64,000 nt of DNA from Pseudomonas pudica (GCF_015680405.1 NZ_JADLJS010000005.1:1-64000); one strand, 5' to 3'. Positions 26,329 to 40,770 are shown, counted from the first letter of the stretch. Translations and numbers: made by a program. The notes: generated by a model from the letters alone, not told the origin.

Positions 26329-28026
26329 ATGATCGAACATTTTTGGAAGGATAAGTACCCAGCCGGGATTACGGCGGAAATCAATCCTGACGAATTCCCC
26401 AATATCCAGGCGGTACTCAAGCAATCCTGCCAACGCTTTGCCGACAAACCGGCCTTTAGCAACCTGGGCAAGACTATCACTTATGGCGAGCTGTATGCGC
26501 TGTCGGGGGCGTTTGCCGCCTGGTTGCAGCAGCATACCGACCTCAAGCCGGGTGACCGAATTGCCGTGCAGCTGCCTAATGTACTGCAATACCCGGTGGC
26601 GGTCTTCGGTGCCATGCGTGCCGGGCTGATCGTGGTCAACACCAACCCGCTGTACACCGCACGGGAAATGGAACACCAGTTCAACGACTCCGGCGCCAAG
26701 GCCCTGGTGTGCCTGGCCAACATGGCCCACCTGGCCGAGAAGGTGGTGCCCAAGACCCAGGTCAGGCACGTCATCGTCACCGAAGTCGCCGACCTGCTGC
26801 CGCCGCTCAAGCGCCTGTTGATCAACAGCGTGATCAAGTACGTGAAGAAGATGGTGCCGGCCTACAATCTGCCGCGTGCCGTACGTTTCAACGATGCACT
26901 GGCGCTGGGCAAGGGCCAGCCGGTGACCGAGGCGAACCCACAGGCCAACGACGTGGCGGTGCTGCAGTACACCGGTGGTACTACCGGTGTGGCCAAGGGC
27001 GCGATGCTGACCCACCGCAACCTGGTGGCCAACATGCTGCAGTGCCGGGCGCTGATGGGCTCCAACCTGCACGAAGGCTGCGAAATCCTCATCACCCCGC
27101 TGCCGCTGTACCACATCTACGCCTTTACCTTCCATTGCATGGCAATGATGCTGATCGGCAACCACAACGTGCTGATCAGCAACCCGCGTGACCTGCCGGC
27201 CATGGTCAAGGAGCTGGGCAAGTGGAAGTTCAGCGGCTTCGTCGGCCTCAACACCTTGTTCGTTGCCTTGTGCAACAACGAGGCGTTCCGTGCTCTGGAC
27301 TTCTCGGCGTTGAAGATCACCCTGTCCGGCGGCATGGCCTTACAGCTGAGCGTGGCCGAACGCTGGAAAGCCGTGACCGGCTGCGCCATCTGCGAAGGCT
27401 ACGGCATGACCGAGACCAGCCCGGTGGCCGCGGTGAACCCGGCGGAAGCCAACCAGGTCGGCACCATCGGTATTCCGGTGCCGTCCACCCTGTGCAAGGT
27501 CATCGACGACAACGGCAACGAGCTGCCGCTGGGCGAGGTGGGCGAGTTGTGCGTCAAGGGCCCGCAGGTGATGAAGGGCTACTGGCAGCGCGAGGACGCC
27601 ACCGCCGAGATCCTCGACAGCAATGGCTGGCTGAAGACCGGTGACATCGCCGTGATCCAGCCGGACGGCTACATGCGCATCGTCGACCGCAAGAAGGACA
27701 TGATCCTGGTCTCGGGCTTCAACGTGTACCCCAACGAGCTGGAAGATGTGCTGGCGGCCTTGCCGGGCGTGCTGCAGTGCGCGGCTATCGGCGTGCCGGA
27801 CGAGAAGTCCGGTGAAGTGATCAAGGTGTTCATCGTGGTCAAGCCGGGCATGACCGTGACCAAGGAACAGGTGATGGAGCACATGCGCGCCAACGTCACC
27901 GGCTACAAGGTCCCGCGCCAGATCGAGTTCCGCGATGCGCTGCCAACCACCAACGTGGGCAAGATCCTGCGCCGCGAACTGCGCGATGAAGAGCTGAAGA
28001 AACAGGGCTTGAAGAAGATCGCCTGA
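26329..28026 (+). CDS. fadD1: Long-chain fatty acid-CoA ligase, second copy
   Basis: 565 residues, paralogous to the preceding gene along its whole length, with the same P-loop (YTGGTTGVAKG, residue 214), FadD signature (GWLKTGDIAVIQPDGYMR) and C-terminal VGKILRRELRDEE. It catalyses ATP-dependent fatty acyl-CoA synthesis. The start is ATG 26329 (AAGGAG upstream) rather than 26290. A REP pair and a separate AT-rich control region divide it from fadD2, so the two copies may serve different chain lengths or conditions. Confidence 0.93.
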   Translation: MIEHFWKDKYPAGITAEINPDEFPNIQAVLKQSCQRFADKPAFSNLGKTITYGELYALSGAFAAWLQQHTDLKPGDRIAVQLPNVLQYPVAVFGAMRAGLIVVNTNPLYTAREMEHQFNDSGAKALVCLANMAHLAEKVVPKTQVRHVIVTEVADLLPPLKRLLINSVIKYVKKMVPAYNLPRAVRFNDALALGKGQPVTEANPQANDVAVLQYTGGTTGVAKGAMLTHRNLVANMLQCRALMGSNLHEGCEILITPLPLYHIYAFTFHCMAMMLIGNHNVLISNPRDLPAMVKELGKWKFSGFVGLNTLFVALCNNEAFRALDFSALKITLSGGMALQLSVAERWKAVTGCAICEGYGMTETSPVAAVNPAEANQVGTIGIPVPSTLCKVIDDNGNELPLGEVGELCVKGPQVMKGYWQREDATAEILDSNGWLKTGDIAVIQPDGYMRIVDRKKDMILVSGFNVYPNELEDVLAALPGVLQCAAIGVPDEKSGEVIKVFIVVKPGMTVTKEQVMEHMRANVTGYKVPRQIEFRDALPTTNVGKILRRELRDEELKKQGLKKIA

Positions 28027-28046
28027 TCAGAGCCCTGCACGCTCAG

Positions 28047-28163
28047 TGTGGGAGCGGCCTCGTGTCGCGAAAGGGCCGCGAAGCGGCCCCAGCAATTTCA
28101 GCATCACAGCTGAGACCCTGGGGCCGCTTTGCGGCCCTTTCGCGACACAAGGCCGCTCCCACA
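28047..28163. repeat. Inverted pair of REP elements (GCGACACAAGGC type)
   Basis: TGTGGGAGCGGCCTCGTGTCGCGAAAGGGCC is mirrored by GGCCCTTTCGCGACACAAGGCCGCTCCCACA. It separates convergent fadD1 and puuB. Confidence 0.85.
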
Positions 28164-28175
28164 GAGACCGCGTAA

Positions 28176-29483
28176 TCAGCGCAGTTTCTCCAGCATCTGG
28201 TAGTACCACATCCCCGCCGCCAGCAGCGGGTTGCCCAGCAAGTCCCCCATCGGCACCCGCACATGCTTGCACTGGGCAAAGGTGTCGAACTTCTCCAGCG
28301 TCCCGGTCAACGCCTCGGCCATGATCTCGCCCATGATGTGGCTGGTGGCAATCCCGTGCCCCGAATAACCCTGGCAATACCACACGTTGTCCGACAGCTT
28401 GCCCAGCTGCGGGATGCGGTTGACCACGATGCCCATGGCGCAGCTCCACTGGAACTCGATCGGCACGCCTTTCAACGCCGGGAAGGTGCGCTCGATGCAC
28501 GGGCGCAGTTCGCCTTCGATATCCCGTGAATCACGGCCGGAATAGTTGGCGCCACCGCCGAACAACAGGCGCTTGTCGGCGGTCAGGCGGTAGTAGTCGA
28601 GGACGAAGCGGCAGTCGTACACCGCCAGGTCCTGCGGGTTGATCTGTTCGGCCAGTTCCCCCAGCGGCGCGGTGGTGACGATGCCGCCCATGGCCGGGAA
28701 AATCTTGCCCTTGAGCTGGCGCTTTTCCAGTTTGTGGTACACATCGCCGGCCAGCATCACCTGGCGCGCCTCGACCCGCCCGTGGGCAGTGACCACCGCC
28801 GGGCGCGGGCCGTGGACGATGTCCAGCACCTCGGAGTTTTCGAAAATCAGTGCCCCCAGGCCATGGGCGGCACGGGCCTCCCCCAAACACAGGTTGAGCG
28901 GGTGCAGGTGCAGGTTGCGCAGGTTCTTCAGAGCGCCCAGATACAGCGGGCTTTGCAGGTGCTCGGCGGTGCCATTGCGGTCCAGCAGTTGCACCTGCTC
29001 GCCCATGCCGCGCCGCCGGGCTTCGGCTTCGAATGCGCGCAGCTCCTCCATGTGCGAGGGCTTCATGGCCGCGTGCAGGTGTCCGTGCTTGAGGTCGCAG
29101 TCGATGCCGTACCGCGCCACGCGCTGCTCGATCACCTGGTGGCCGCGCCAACGCAAGTGCCAGATGAAGTCATCGACCTCGGCACCCAGGCGGTTGCGCA
29201 TCTGTGAGCGCATGGCTTCGTCGCCCGACAGGCTGCCGGTGACCTGGCCGCCGTTGCGCCCGCTGGCACCCCAGCCGATGCGGTTGGTTTCGACGATGGC
29301 CACTTTCAGGCCACGTTCGGCCAGCTCCACCGCCGTGGCCACGCCGGTGAAGCCGCCGCCGATGATCGCCACATCCACCTGTACCGTGCCCTTGAGCTGC
29401 GGGTACTCGGTGTGGTCGTTGAGGGTGGCGCTGTAGTAGGACGGCGCGCGTTGCGCCGGGCCCTTGTTCAATGCTGCGTTCAT
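28176..29483 (-). CDS. puuB: FAD-dependent gamma-glutamylputrescine oxidase-type oxidoreductase
   Basis: 435 residues of the DAO/PuuB family. It has an FAD-binding Rossmann motif at about residue 39 (DVAIIGGGFTGVATAVELAERG), a second nucleotide motif GWGASGRNGGQV, and an ending typical of the family (YCQGYSGHGIATSHIMGE). PuuB oxidises gamma-glutamylputrescine to the aldehyde with release of H2O2. The adjacent upstream puuA-like synthetase (24-bp gap, AGGAACC before the start) supports the polyamine role. Other amine substrates are possible because Pseudomonas carries several PuuA/PuuB paralogues. Confidence 0.85.
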   Translation of the reverse strand: MNAALNKGPAQRAPSYYSATLNDHTEYPQLKGTVQVDVAIIGGGFTGVATAVELAERGLKVAIVETNRIGWGASGRNGGQVTGSLSGDEAMRSQMRNRLGAEVDDFIWHLRWRGHQVIEQRVARYGIDCDLKHGHLHAAMKPSHMEELRAFEAEARRRGMGEQVQLLDRNGTAEHLQSPLYLGALKNLRNLHLHPLNLCLGEARAAHGLGALIFENSEVLDIVHGPRPAVVTAHGRVEARQVMLAGDVYHKLEKRQLKGKIFPAMGGIVTTAPLGELAEQINPQDLAVYDCRFVLDYYRLTADKRLLFGGGANYSGRDSRDIEGELRPCIERTFPALKGVPIEFQWSCAMGIVVNRIPQLGKLSDNVWYCQGYSGHGIATSHIMGEIMAEALTGTLEKFDTFAQCKHVRVPMGDLLGNPLLAAGMWYYQMLEKLR

Positions 29484-29507
29484 GAGGGTTCCTTGTTATC
29501 TGGGGGC

Positions 29508-30887
29508 TCAGGCCTGGTGCAGGTACCAGCGCCAGTCCTGCTCGCTGACTTCGGCCATGAACTGGCGGTACTCGGCGCGCTTGACCTTCAGGTACACGCC
29601 AAGGAAGTCCTCGCCCAGTGCTTCGCGAGCCCAGCTGGAGTGCTGCAGGGCGTCGAGGGCCGTCAACCAGTCGGTGGGCAGGTGTTCGGTGGCCTGGGCA
29701 TAGCCGTTGCCTTCCACCGGCGCGCCCGGGTCCATCTGTTCGCGGATGCCCCGATGGCTGGCGGCGAGGATCGCCGCAGCGGCCAGGTAGGGGTTGGCGT
29801 CGGCGCCGCAGATGCGGTGCTCCACATGCCGGCTGTTGGCTGGGCCGCCCGGTATGCGCAGGCTCACGGTGCGGTTGTCGACGCCCCAGGTCGGCGCCAG
29901 CGGGGCATAGCTGTTGGCCTGGAAGCGGCGGAACGAGTTGGCGTTGGGGCAGAACAGCAGCAGCGAATCGCGCAGGTGGCGCAGCATGCCGGCCACGGCC
30001 TGGCGCAGCAGCGGGGTGCCGGCCTTGTCCTCACTGGCGAACAGGTTGTTGCCGGCGCTGTCGGCCAGGCTCAGGTGCATGTGCATGCCGGTACCGGCCA
30101 GTTGCGCGAACGGCTTGGCCATGAAGCAGGCCTGCATGCCATGGGCATGGGCCACGCCCTTGACCAGGCGCTTGTAGCGCACGGCCTGGTCCATTGCCTG
30201 CAGGGCGTCGCCGTGCTCGAGGGTGATTTCCACCTGGCCGGGGGCGTATTCCGAAATCGCCGTGCGGGCCGGGATGCCCTGGGCCTTGCAGGCGGCGTAG
30301 AGGTCAGCGAGGAACGGCTCGATCTGCTCCAGTTCACGCAGGCCATACACCTGGGTGGTGCGTGGGCGGCCGCCGTCGTTGTCCAGCGCCGGTTGCGGGC
30401 GGCCCTGGGCATCAGGTTGCTGGTCGAGCAGGTAGAACTCCAGCTCGCAGGCCATCACCGGATGGTAGCCGTCGTCCTTCAGGGCTTCGATGGTACGCAG
30501 CAACACATGGCGCGGGTCGGCGATGCTGGCCGGCAGGCCCTCGCTTGGGTGCATGCTCACCTGCACCGCGGCGGTCGGCACCCGACGCCAGGGCAGGCGC
30601 ACCAGGCTTCCTTCAAGCGGGTAGGCGCGGCAGTCGATATCGCCCACATCCCACACCAGGCCGGAGTTTTCCACGTCGTCGCCGTTCAGGGTCAGGCCAA
30701 GGATGGTGCTGGGCAGCGGCCGGCCGGTCTGGTAAACGGCCAGCAGTTCCTCGCGGTGCAGCAGTTTGCCGCGCGGCACGCCGTTGGCGTCGAGGATGAA
30801 CAGTTCGAACAGTTCGATATCGGGGTTGTCGGCCAGAAAACGGCTGGCCTGCTCTACGGGTGCAAAGTGCATGATGGATTCGCTCAC
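29508..30887 (-). CDS. puuA: Glutamine-synthetase-family gamma-glutamylpolyamine synthetase
   Basis: 459 residues, type-I glutamine synthetase fold. It would ligate glutamate to putrescine or another amine at the cost of ATP, the first step of the gamma-glutamyl polyamine route. It has the catalytic-domain metal and ATP features ACELEFYLLD and MHMHLSLAD, and ends in RAEYRQFMAEVSEQDWRWYL as in PuuA/SpuI proteins. I chose GTG 30887 (GGTGGCTCC upstream). An in-frame ATG at 30872 lacks an SD and is the alternative. It heads a puuA-puuB operon; no puuC, puuD or puuR is nearby. Confidence 0.85.
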   Translation of the reverse strand: MSESIMHFAPVEQASRFLADNPDIELFELFILDANGVPRGKLLHREELLAVYQTGRPLPSTILGLTLNGDDVENSGLVWDVGDIDCRAYPLEGSLVRLPWRRVPTAAVQVSMHPSEGLPASIADPRHVLLRTIEALKDDGYHPVMACELEFYLLDQQPDAQGRPQPALDNDGGRPRTTQVYGLRELEQIEPFLADLYAACKAQGIPARTAISEYAPGQVEITLEHGDALQAMDQAVRYKRLVKGVAHAHGMQACFMAKPFAQLAGTGMHMHLSLADSAGNNLFASEDKAGTPLLRQAVAGMLRHLRDSLLLFCPNANSFRRFQANSYAPLAPTWGVDNRTVSLRIPGGPANSRHVEHRICGADANPYLAAAAILAASHRGIREQMDPGAPVEGNGYAQATEHLPTDWLTALDALQHSSWAREALGEDFLGVYLKVKRAEYRQFMAEVSEQDWRWYLHQA

Positions 30888-30957
30888 GGGCGCACGGAGC
30901 CACCGCGCATGCAGGCGGCCCGGCTGATTAAAACGGCCAGACGACGGCCGGGTTGGG

Positions 30958-31122
30958 TCAGGAAGGCGTGAGCGAGAAATCCGGTGGGCGTGCGTGACGG
31001 CAGTGCCAAAGGGCCCAGAAGGCGAGGATGATGTGGACCAGCGGATTTTCACCGGCACGGCGCCGGGCCTTCGGCAGCGAAGGGCGGGACAGCGGTGGGG
31101 CGATGGGCTGGGCGGGCGTCAT
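30958..31122 (-). CDS. Possible small hydrophobic peptide upstream of puuA
   Basis: A 54-codon frame with a basic first half and one hydrophobic stretch (LVHIILAFWALWHC) ends 70 bp before puuA on the same strand. The SD (AAAGG) is too close to the ATG, and I do not recognise the peptide. It could be a leader, a small membrane protein, or chance. The rest of the 508-bp gap to hrpA holds only the REP pair. Confidence 0.28.
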   Translation of the reverse strand: MTPAQPIAPPLSRPSLPKARRRAGENPLVHIILAFWALWHCRHARPPDFSLTPS

Positions 31123-31212
31123 GCCTTTGATACTCACATGCGGCGTAAGGTTGATTAAAGCAGTGAATGGCAACCTTTACATCGCGTTTGGCTAAACATA
31201 TACGCTGTTGCA

Positions 31213-31305
31213 ACTGGCCTCTTCGCGGGTTAACCCGCTCCCACAGGATCGCATCAAGGCTGAGACCTGTGGGAGCGGGTTTACCCGCGAAGAGGCCGGC
31301 ACAGG
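31213..31305. repeat. Inverted pair of REP elements (TTACCCGCG type)
   Basis: GGCCTCTTCGCGGGTTAACCCGCTCCCACAGG is opposed by CCTGTGGGAGCGGGTTTACCCGCGAAGAGGCC between the divergent puuA and hrpA genes. Confidence 0.85.
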
Positions 31306-31395
31306 CAGCAGAAAACCGGCAAATCTGCGACAATCGCGCATCCTTCGAATGCCGATCATGAAAAAGCAGGCCCACCTGCATCACTAAAAAGCCCC

Positions 31396-35301
<3,906 letters not shown>

Positions 35302-35334
35302 ACTTCCACAGTTGTGGCAATATTGACGCAATTT

Positions 35335-35353
35335 GGGGCCGCCTGGCGGCCCC
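35335..35353. other. Perfect hairpin after hrpA
   Basis: GGGGCCGCC, one base, GGCGGCCCC. There is no T-run, so termination is unproven; it may be the remnant of a REP partner. Confidence 0.5.
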
Positions 35354-35390
35354 TTCGCAGGTATAGCAGTGTCCTCAGGGAGCGGTGCGA

Positions 35391-35423
35391 TCCCTGTGGG
35401 AGCGGGCATGCCCGCGAACGAGG
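35391..35423. repeat. Single REP element
   Basis: CCCTGTGGGAGCGGGCATGCCCGCGAACGAG, one intact REP stem without a clear inverted partner. Confidence 0.6.
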
Positions 35424-35522
35424 GTACAGACCTCGCCTTTAAATTGGCACTAAAGTGCCATTAACCTGTCATGTTTCCCAGCCAGCGCCCCGTGGCGATG
35501 GCCTTTGACCAGAGGAACGACC

Positions 35523-36644
35523 GTGCATAACGTCGTGATCAGCGGCACCGGCCTGTACACCCCGGCCCAGAGCATTTCCAACGAAGAACTGGTAGCGTCC
35601 TTCAACACCTGGTCGCAGCAGTTCAACCAGGACAACGCCGCCGCCATCGAGCGCGGTGAAATCGAGGCGGCGCCGTTGTCCGATGCGGCCTTCATTGAAA
35701 AGGCCTCGGGCATCAAGAGCCGCTTCGTCATGGACAAGGCCGGCATCCTCGACCCGCAGCGCATGAAACCGCGCCTGCCCGAGCGCTCCAACGACGAACC
35801 GTCGGTGCTCTGCGAAATGGCTGTCGCCGCCGCCCGCCAGGCCCTGGAGCGCGCCGGTCGTACAGCGGCCGATGTCGATGGGGTGATCGTCGCCTGCTCC
35901 AACTTGCAGCGCCCGTACCCGGCCATCGCCATCGAAGTGCAGCAGGCGCTGGGCATCCAGGGCTTTGCCTTCGACATGAACGTGGCCTGCTCGTCCGCCA
36001 CTTTCGGCATCCAGACCGCCGCCAACAGCGTGGCCCAGGGCCAGGCGCGCGCGGTGCTGATGGTCAACCCGGAGGTATGCACCGGCCACCTGAACTTCCG
36101 TGACCGCGACAGCCACTTCATCTTTGGTGATGCCGCCACCGCGGTGTTGCTCGAGCGTGCCGACAAGGCCACCTCGGCGCATCAGTTCGAGATCGTCAGC
36201 AGCAAGCTGTGGACCGAGTTCTCCAACAATATCCGTAACAACTTCGGCTTCCTCAACCGCGCGGCGGAAGAGGGCGAGGGTGCGGCGGACAAGCTGTTCA
36301 TCCAGGAAGGCCGCAAGGTGTTCCGCGAGGTGTGCCCGAAGGTGGCCGAGCTGATCGGTGAGCACCTGCAGGAAAACGGGCTGCAGCCAAGCGATGTAAA
36401 ACGCTTCTGGCTGCATCAGGCCAACCTCAGCATGAACCACCTGATCGTCAAGAAGCTGCTGGGGCGTGAAGTGGCCGAGGAAGACGCACCGGTGATTCTC
36501 GACCGTTACGCCAACACCAGTTCGGCGGGGTCGGTGATTGCCTTCCACCTGTACCAGGACGACCTGGCCAAGGGCTCGCTGGGCGTGTTGAGCTCGTTTG
36601 GTGCGGGGTATTCGATTGGTAGCGTGATCCTGCGCAAGCGCTGA
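35523..36644 (+). CDS. Beta-ketoacyl-ACP synthase III family protein (FabH-like)
   Basis: 373 residues, thiolase fold. It condenses an acyl-CoA or acyl-ACP starter with malonyl-ACP. The triad is visible: Cys156 in NVACSSATFG, His in WLHQANLSMNH, Asn in DRYANTSSAGS. It is about 50 residues longer than E. coli FabH because of an insertion in the first third (SQQFNQDNAAAIERGEIEA), as in the Pseudomonas FabH2-type proteins. GTG 35523 (AGAGGAACG upstream) is preferred over 35505. Isolated from other fab genes, it may prime from medium-chain or octanoyl-CoA rather than acetyl-CoA; that is inference. Confidence 0.88.
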   Translation: MHNVVISGTGLYTPAQSISNEELVASFNTWSQQFNQDNAAAIERGEIEAAPLSDAAFIEKASGIKSRFVMDKAGILDPQRMKPRLPERSNDEPSVLCEMAVAAARQALERAGRTAADVDGVIVACSNLQRPYPAIAIEVQQALGIQGFAFDMNVACSSATFGIQTAANSVAQGQARAVLMVNPEVCTGHLNFRDRDSHFIFGDAATAVLLERADKATSAHQFEIVSSKLWTEFSNNIRNNFGFLNRAAEEGEGAADKLFIQEGRKVFREVCPKVAELIGEHLQENGLQPSDVKRFWLHQANLSMNHLIVKKLLGREVAEEDAPVILDRYANTSSAGSVIAFHLYQDDLAKGSLGVLSSFGAGYSIGSVILRKR

Positions 36645-36656
36645 TTTATCTGGCGC

Positions 36657-36763
36657 CTGTACCGGCCTCTTCGCGGGCTTGCCCGCTCCCACAGGTACTC
36701 CACAGTTTTCAAGAGCTGTGGTGATTCTGTGGGAGCGGGCGAGCCCGCGAAGAGGCCGGCGCA
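36657..36763. repeat. Inverted pair of REP elements (TTGCCCGC type)
   Basis: CGGCCTCTTCGCGGGCTTGCCCGCTCCCACAGG is opposed by CTGTGGGAGCGGGCGAGCCCGCGAAGAGGCCGG. Confidence 0.85.
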
Positions 36764-36776
36764 TTTCTGCCAGGCA

Positions 36777-36820
36777 AGAAAAAGCGGGAAATGCCGGATG
36801 GGGTCGGCATTTCCCGCTTC
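36777..36820 (-). terminator. Rho-independent terminator of the porin gene
   Basis: On the minus strand, AAGCGGGAAATGCC and GGCATTTCCCGCTT make a 14-bp stem with a 10-base loop, followed by a TTTTTCTT run. Confidence 0.8.
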
Positions 36821-36844
36821 AGGTGAAACAGTGCAGGGTGTCGC

Positions 36845-38089
36845 TTAGAACTTGGCTTCCAGGTCGACCTGCAGGGTATCTACATCGGCATCGCTGTTGG
36901 GCAATTGCGACAGGTCGGTCTTGGCCATCAGGTAGGCAGCGCCCAGAGAGAAGTTCTTGTCGATTTCATACCCGACCTTGAACTTGTGCCCGCGCGAACC
37001 GGTAAAGCCGTTGCCAAAGTCAGAGTCGGTGAACAGGCTGACCACGGCGTTACGCTGCACATCGCGGTAGTTGTAGTCCAGGCTCCAGGCGCCGACTTTG
37101 GTTTTCAAGCCCGCCAACCAGGCCTGGTCTTCCCCATCGGTGCTTTCGGTGTTTTTCACATACTGGCCGTAAGCAGAGAGCGGGATGGCAAAGCCGGTGA
37201 AGTCCAGCTGGCCGAAGCCTTCCACGAGGTTGAACTCGTTGGTGGTGTTGCCGAACGACTGCAGGATGGTGGCTTCCTTGTCGTTGTCGTAGCCATAGAT
37301 ACTGGCACCTACGGTCAGCTTGAGCACATCGGCCGGGGCGAATTTGGCGCCCAACTGGCCGTGATAGACCTGTGCGTCATGCTTGTATTGCACGCCGTCG
37401 CCATCGACGTTGTCCTTGAGGGTGTACTGACCGGCGCTGGCGAACACCTCGGCCCCGCCCAGGTCGGTCTTGTAGGTGGCTGCCACGCCTTCCGGGTTGA
37501 TGTCGCTATCCCAGATGATGTCGCCCATGCTCACCCACGGCTGCGCCATCTTGCCGCCGATCAGGTGCAGGTTGGGAACTGCAGTCGGGTGCCAGTCGAG
37601 GTAGGCCTGATCGACCCACAGCGACTTCTTGTCGAAGTAGTTGTCGAAGCTCTGGTTGGTCGAACGGCGGTCGGCACTGCTGCCGGTGGCGATACGGATG
37701 CCCGCGTCTACCTGCGGGTTGATTTCGCTGTAGAAGCCGACACGGGCACGCACGCGCTGGCGGTCCTGGTTGCCGCTGCTGCTGTTAGGGTCGTCGACGT
37801 TGACGTCTTCGTAACGCAGGCGCACATCGCCCTTGACCTGGGTCTTGGCGGCCCATGCCACTTTCTGTTCAAAGGAGCTCATCCGTTCGGATTGCGCTTT
37901 CTGAGCGGCCTTTTCCTTGGTTTCTTGAGCCAGGTCCGCCTGCAGTTCGTTGTACTGCGCCTGGTTGATCGAGCCGTTGGCGCGGAGCATTTCGAGCAGC
38001 TTGGCGTCGACAGCTGCACTGGCCGGAGTACTCAGAGCCAGCATCATGCCGGTGAGGCTCACTCCGGTAAGTGTAGAAACAAGACGCAT
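36845..38089 (-). CDS. Putative outer-membrane porin
   Basis: 414 residues with a Sec signal (cleavage after TPASA, about residue 25). A short helical segment rich in Q/K/E follows (MLRANGSINQAQYNELQADL), possibly periplasmic coiled coil. The rest is alternating strands characteristic of a 16-strand beta barrel, ending in the terminal F (VDLEAKF). It fits the Pseudomonas 'putative porin' family (PF16930, from memory). Substrate is unknown. GGGAGAAC precedes the ATG. It is monocistronic, with its own terminator. Confidence 0.85.
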   Translation of the reverse strand: MRLVSTLTGVSLTGMMLALSTPASAAVDAKLLEMLRANGSINQAQYNELQADLAQETKEKAAQKAQSERMSSFEQKVAWAAKTQVKGDVRLRYEDVNVDDPNSSSGNQDRQRVRARVGFYSEINPQVDAGIRIATGSSADRRSTNQSFDNYFDKKSLWVDQAYLDWHPTAVPNLHLIGGKMAQPWVSMGDIIWDSDINPEGVAATYKTDLGGAEVFASAGQYTLKDNVDGDGVQYKHDAQVYHGQLGAKFAPADVLKLTVGASIYGYDNDKEATILQSFGNTTNEFNLVEGFGQLDFTGFAIPLSAYGQYVKNTESTDGEDQAWLAGLKTKVGAWSLDYNYRDVQRNAVVSLFTDSDFGNGFTGSRGHKFKVGYEIDKNFSLGAAYLMAKTDLSQLPNSDADVDTLQVDLEAKF

Positions 38090-38352
38090 AAGGTTCTCCC
38101 TGTTGAATGAGATGGGGGAGGCTCAAGCGCCCGCCCCTGTGTTGGCATGTCTTCGGAAAGGGCCTGAATAGACAGGTTCTGGGGTTCCGGAAAACAGGCG
38201 CAAGTATTGCGGGGGCGAATGACAGATTAATGTCGAATTAGTGGCACTGCGGTTAAGTAATTGAGAATGAAAGGATCTGTGCCGGCTATCGTGATTTGAG
38301 TGGCGGGCCTTCCTTGGGGATACTGGGTACCTTGAAACAGCGAGCCAAAACC

Positions 38353-39480
38353 GTGACCAGCCTGTACAGCCTTGCCCATTTGCGTGATCTACCGGCGGCC
38401 ACCTGGGATGCCCTGGTGCCGGCCGGCCAGCCGTTCCTGCGCCATGCGTTCCTCAGCGCCATGGAGGACAGCGGCAGCGTTGCGCGCAACACCGGCTGGG
38501 CCGCCGAGCACCTGGTGCTGGAGCGTGACGGGCAGGTACGGGCGCTGCTGCCGGCGTACCGCAAATGGCACTCGTTCGGTGAGTACGTGTTCGACCATGG
38601 CTGGGCCGATGCCTGCGAGCGGGCCGGCATTGCCTACTATCCCAAGCTGCTCGGTGCCGTGCCGTTCAGCCCGGTCAGCGGCCCGCGCCTGCTTGCCGCC
38701 GACACAGCCGATGGCTTGCTGATGCTGCAGGCCTTGCCGGAGTACCTGGGCAAGGGCGGGCTGTCTGGCGCGCATATCAATTTCACCGAGCCGGCGCTGG
38801 ACGAACAGCTGGCCGGCCAGCCGGGCTGGATGGAGCGCCTGGGTTGCCAGTTTCATTGGCGCAACAACGGCTACCGCGACTTCCAGGATTTTCTCGACAG
38901 CCTGAGTTCGCGCAAGCGCAAGCAGATGCGCAAGGAGCGTGAACAGGTGGCCGGGCACGGTATTGAATTCCGCTGGTACCGTGGGGGTGAACTGGATGAG
39001 GCGCAGTGGGATTTCGTCTACCGCTGCTATGCCAATACCTACGCGGTGCGCCGCCGAGCGCCCTACCTGACGCGCGAGTTCTTCAGCCTGCTGGCCGAGC
39101 GCATGCCCGAGGCCTTGCGCGTGGTGATGGCGCGGCAGGGGGGCCGTGATGTGGCCATGGCCCTTAGCCTGGTGGGGGGCGACAGCCTGTTCGGCCGCTA
39201 CTGGGGGTGCCTGGATGAATTCGACCGGCTGCATTTCGAAACCTGTTTCTATCAGGGCATGGACTTTGCCATTGCCGAAGGGCTGCAGCGTTTCGATGCA
39301 GGGGCGCAGGGGGAGCACAAGCTGATTCGTGGGTTCGAGCCAGTACTGACGCGGTCGTGGCACTACCTGCTGCACCCGGGGTTGCGGCGGGCGGTGGAGG
39401 ATTTTCTGGTGCAGGAGCGGGAAGGGGTGCGGGCCTATGCCGAGGAGGCCCGGGGGATGTTGCCCTATCGCCGGGACTGA
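38353..39480 (+). CDS. FemAB/GNAT-like protein of the peptidogalycan-biosynthesis (DUF482) family
   Basis: 375 residues, cytosolic. It has tandem GNAT-fold halves as in the PF04339 family: TWDALVPAGQPFLRHAFLSA at the start, RKRKQMRKEREQVAG basic stretch in the middle, GQRFDAGAQGEHK-like ending (here LQRFDAGAQGEHKLIRGFEP). Family members are proposed to transfer an acyl or aminoacyl group to an envelope component, but no substrate is proven. Start is uncertain: GTG 38353 gives the family-like N-terminus; TTG 38332 is possible. Confidence 0.85.
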   Translation: MTSLYSLAHLRDLPAATWDALVPAGQPFLRHAFLSAMEDSGSVARNTGWAAEHLVLERDGQVRALLPAYRKWHSFGEYVFDHGWADACERAGIAYYPKLLGAVPFSPVSGPRLLAADTADGLLMLQALPEYLGKGGLSGAHINFTEPALDEQLAGQPGWMERLGCQFHWRNNGYRDFQDFLDSLSSRKRKQMRKEREQVAGHGIEFRWYRGGELDEAQWDFVYRCYANTYAVRRRAPYLTREFFSLLAERMPEALRVVMARQGGRDVAMALSLVGGDSLFGRYWGCLDEFDRLHFETCFYQGMDFAIAEGLQRFDAGAQGEHKLIRGFEPVLTRSWHYLLHPGLRRAVEDFLVQEREGVRAYAEEARGMLPYRRD

Positions 39481-39496
39481 TCCATTCATATTGCCT

Positions 39497-39520
39497 GTGC
39501 CGGCCCTTTCGCGGGTGAAC
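39497..39520. repeat. Left half of a REP pair split by an IS
   Basis: CCGGCCCTTTCGCGGGTGAAC is half of a REP hairpin; it continues as CCGCTCCCACAGG after the insertion at 40774. The IS entered the middle of the palindrome GCGGGTGAACCCGC. Confidence 0.85.
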
Positions 39521-39556
39521 TGATCTGGTCAAGTAATTTTGGACACCGGTTAAGGT

Positions 39557-40701
<1,145 letters not shown>

Positions 40702-40770
40702 TGATTTTGCCTCCAATTGGGCGCCATCATAGCGCCCGAAGAAGGTGTCCAAAATCATTAGGCCAGTTCA

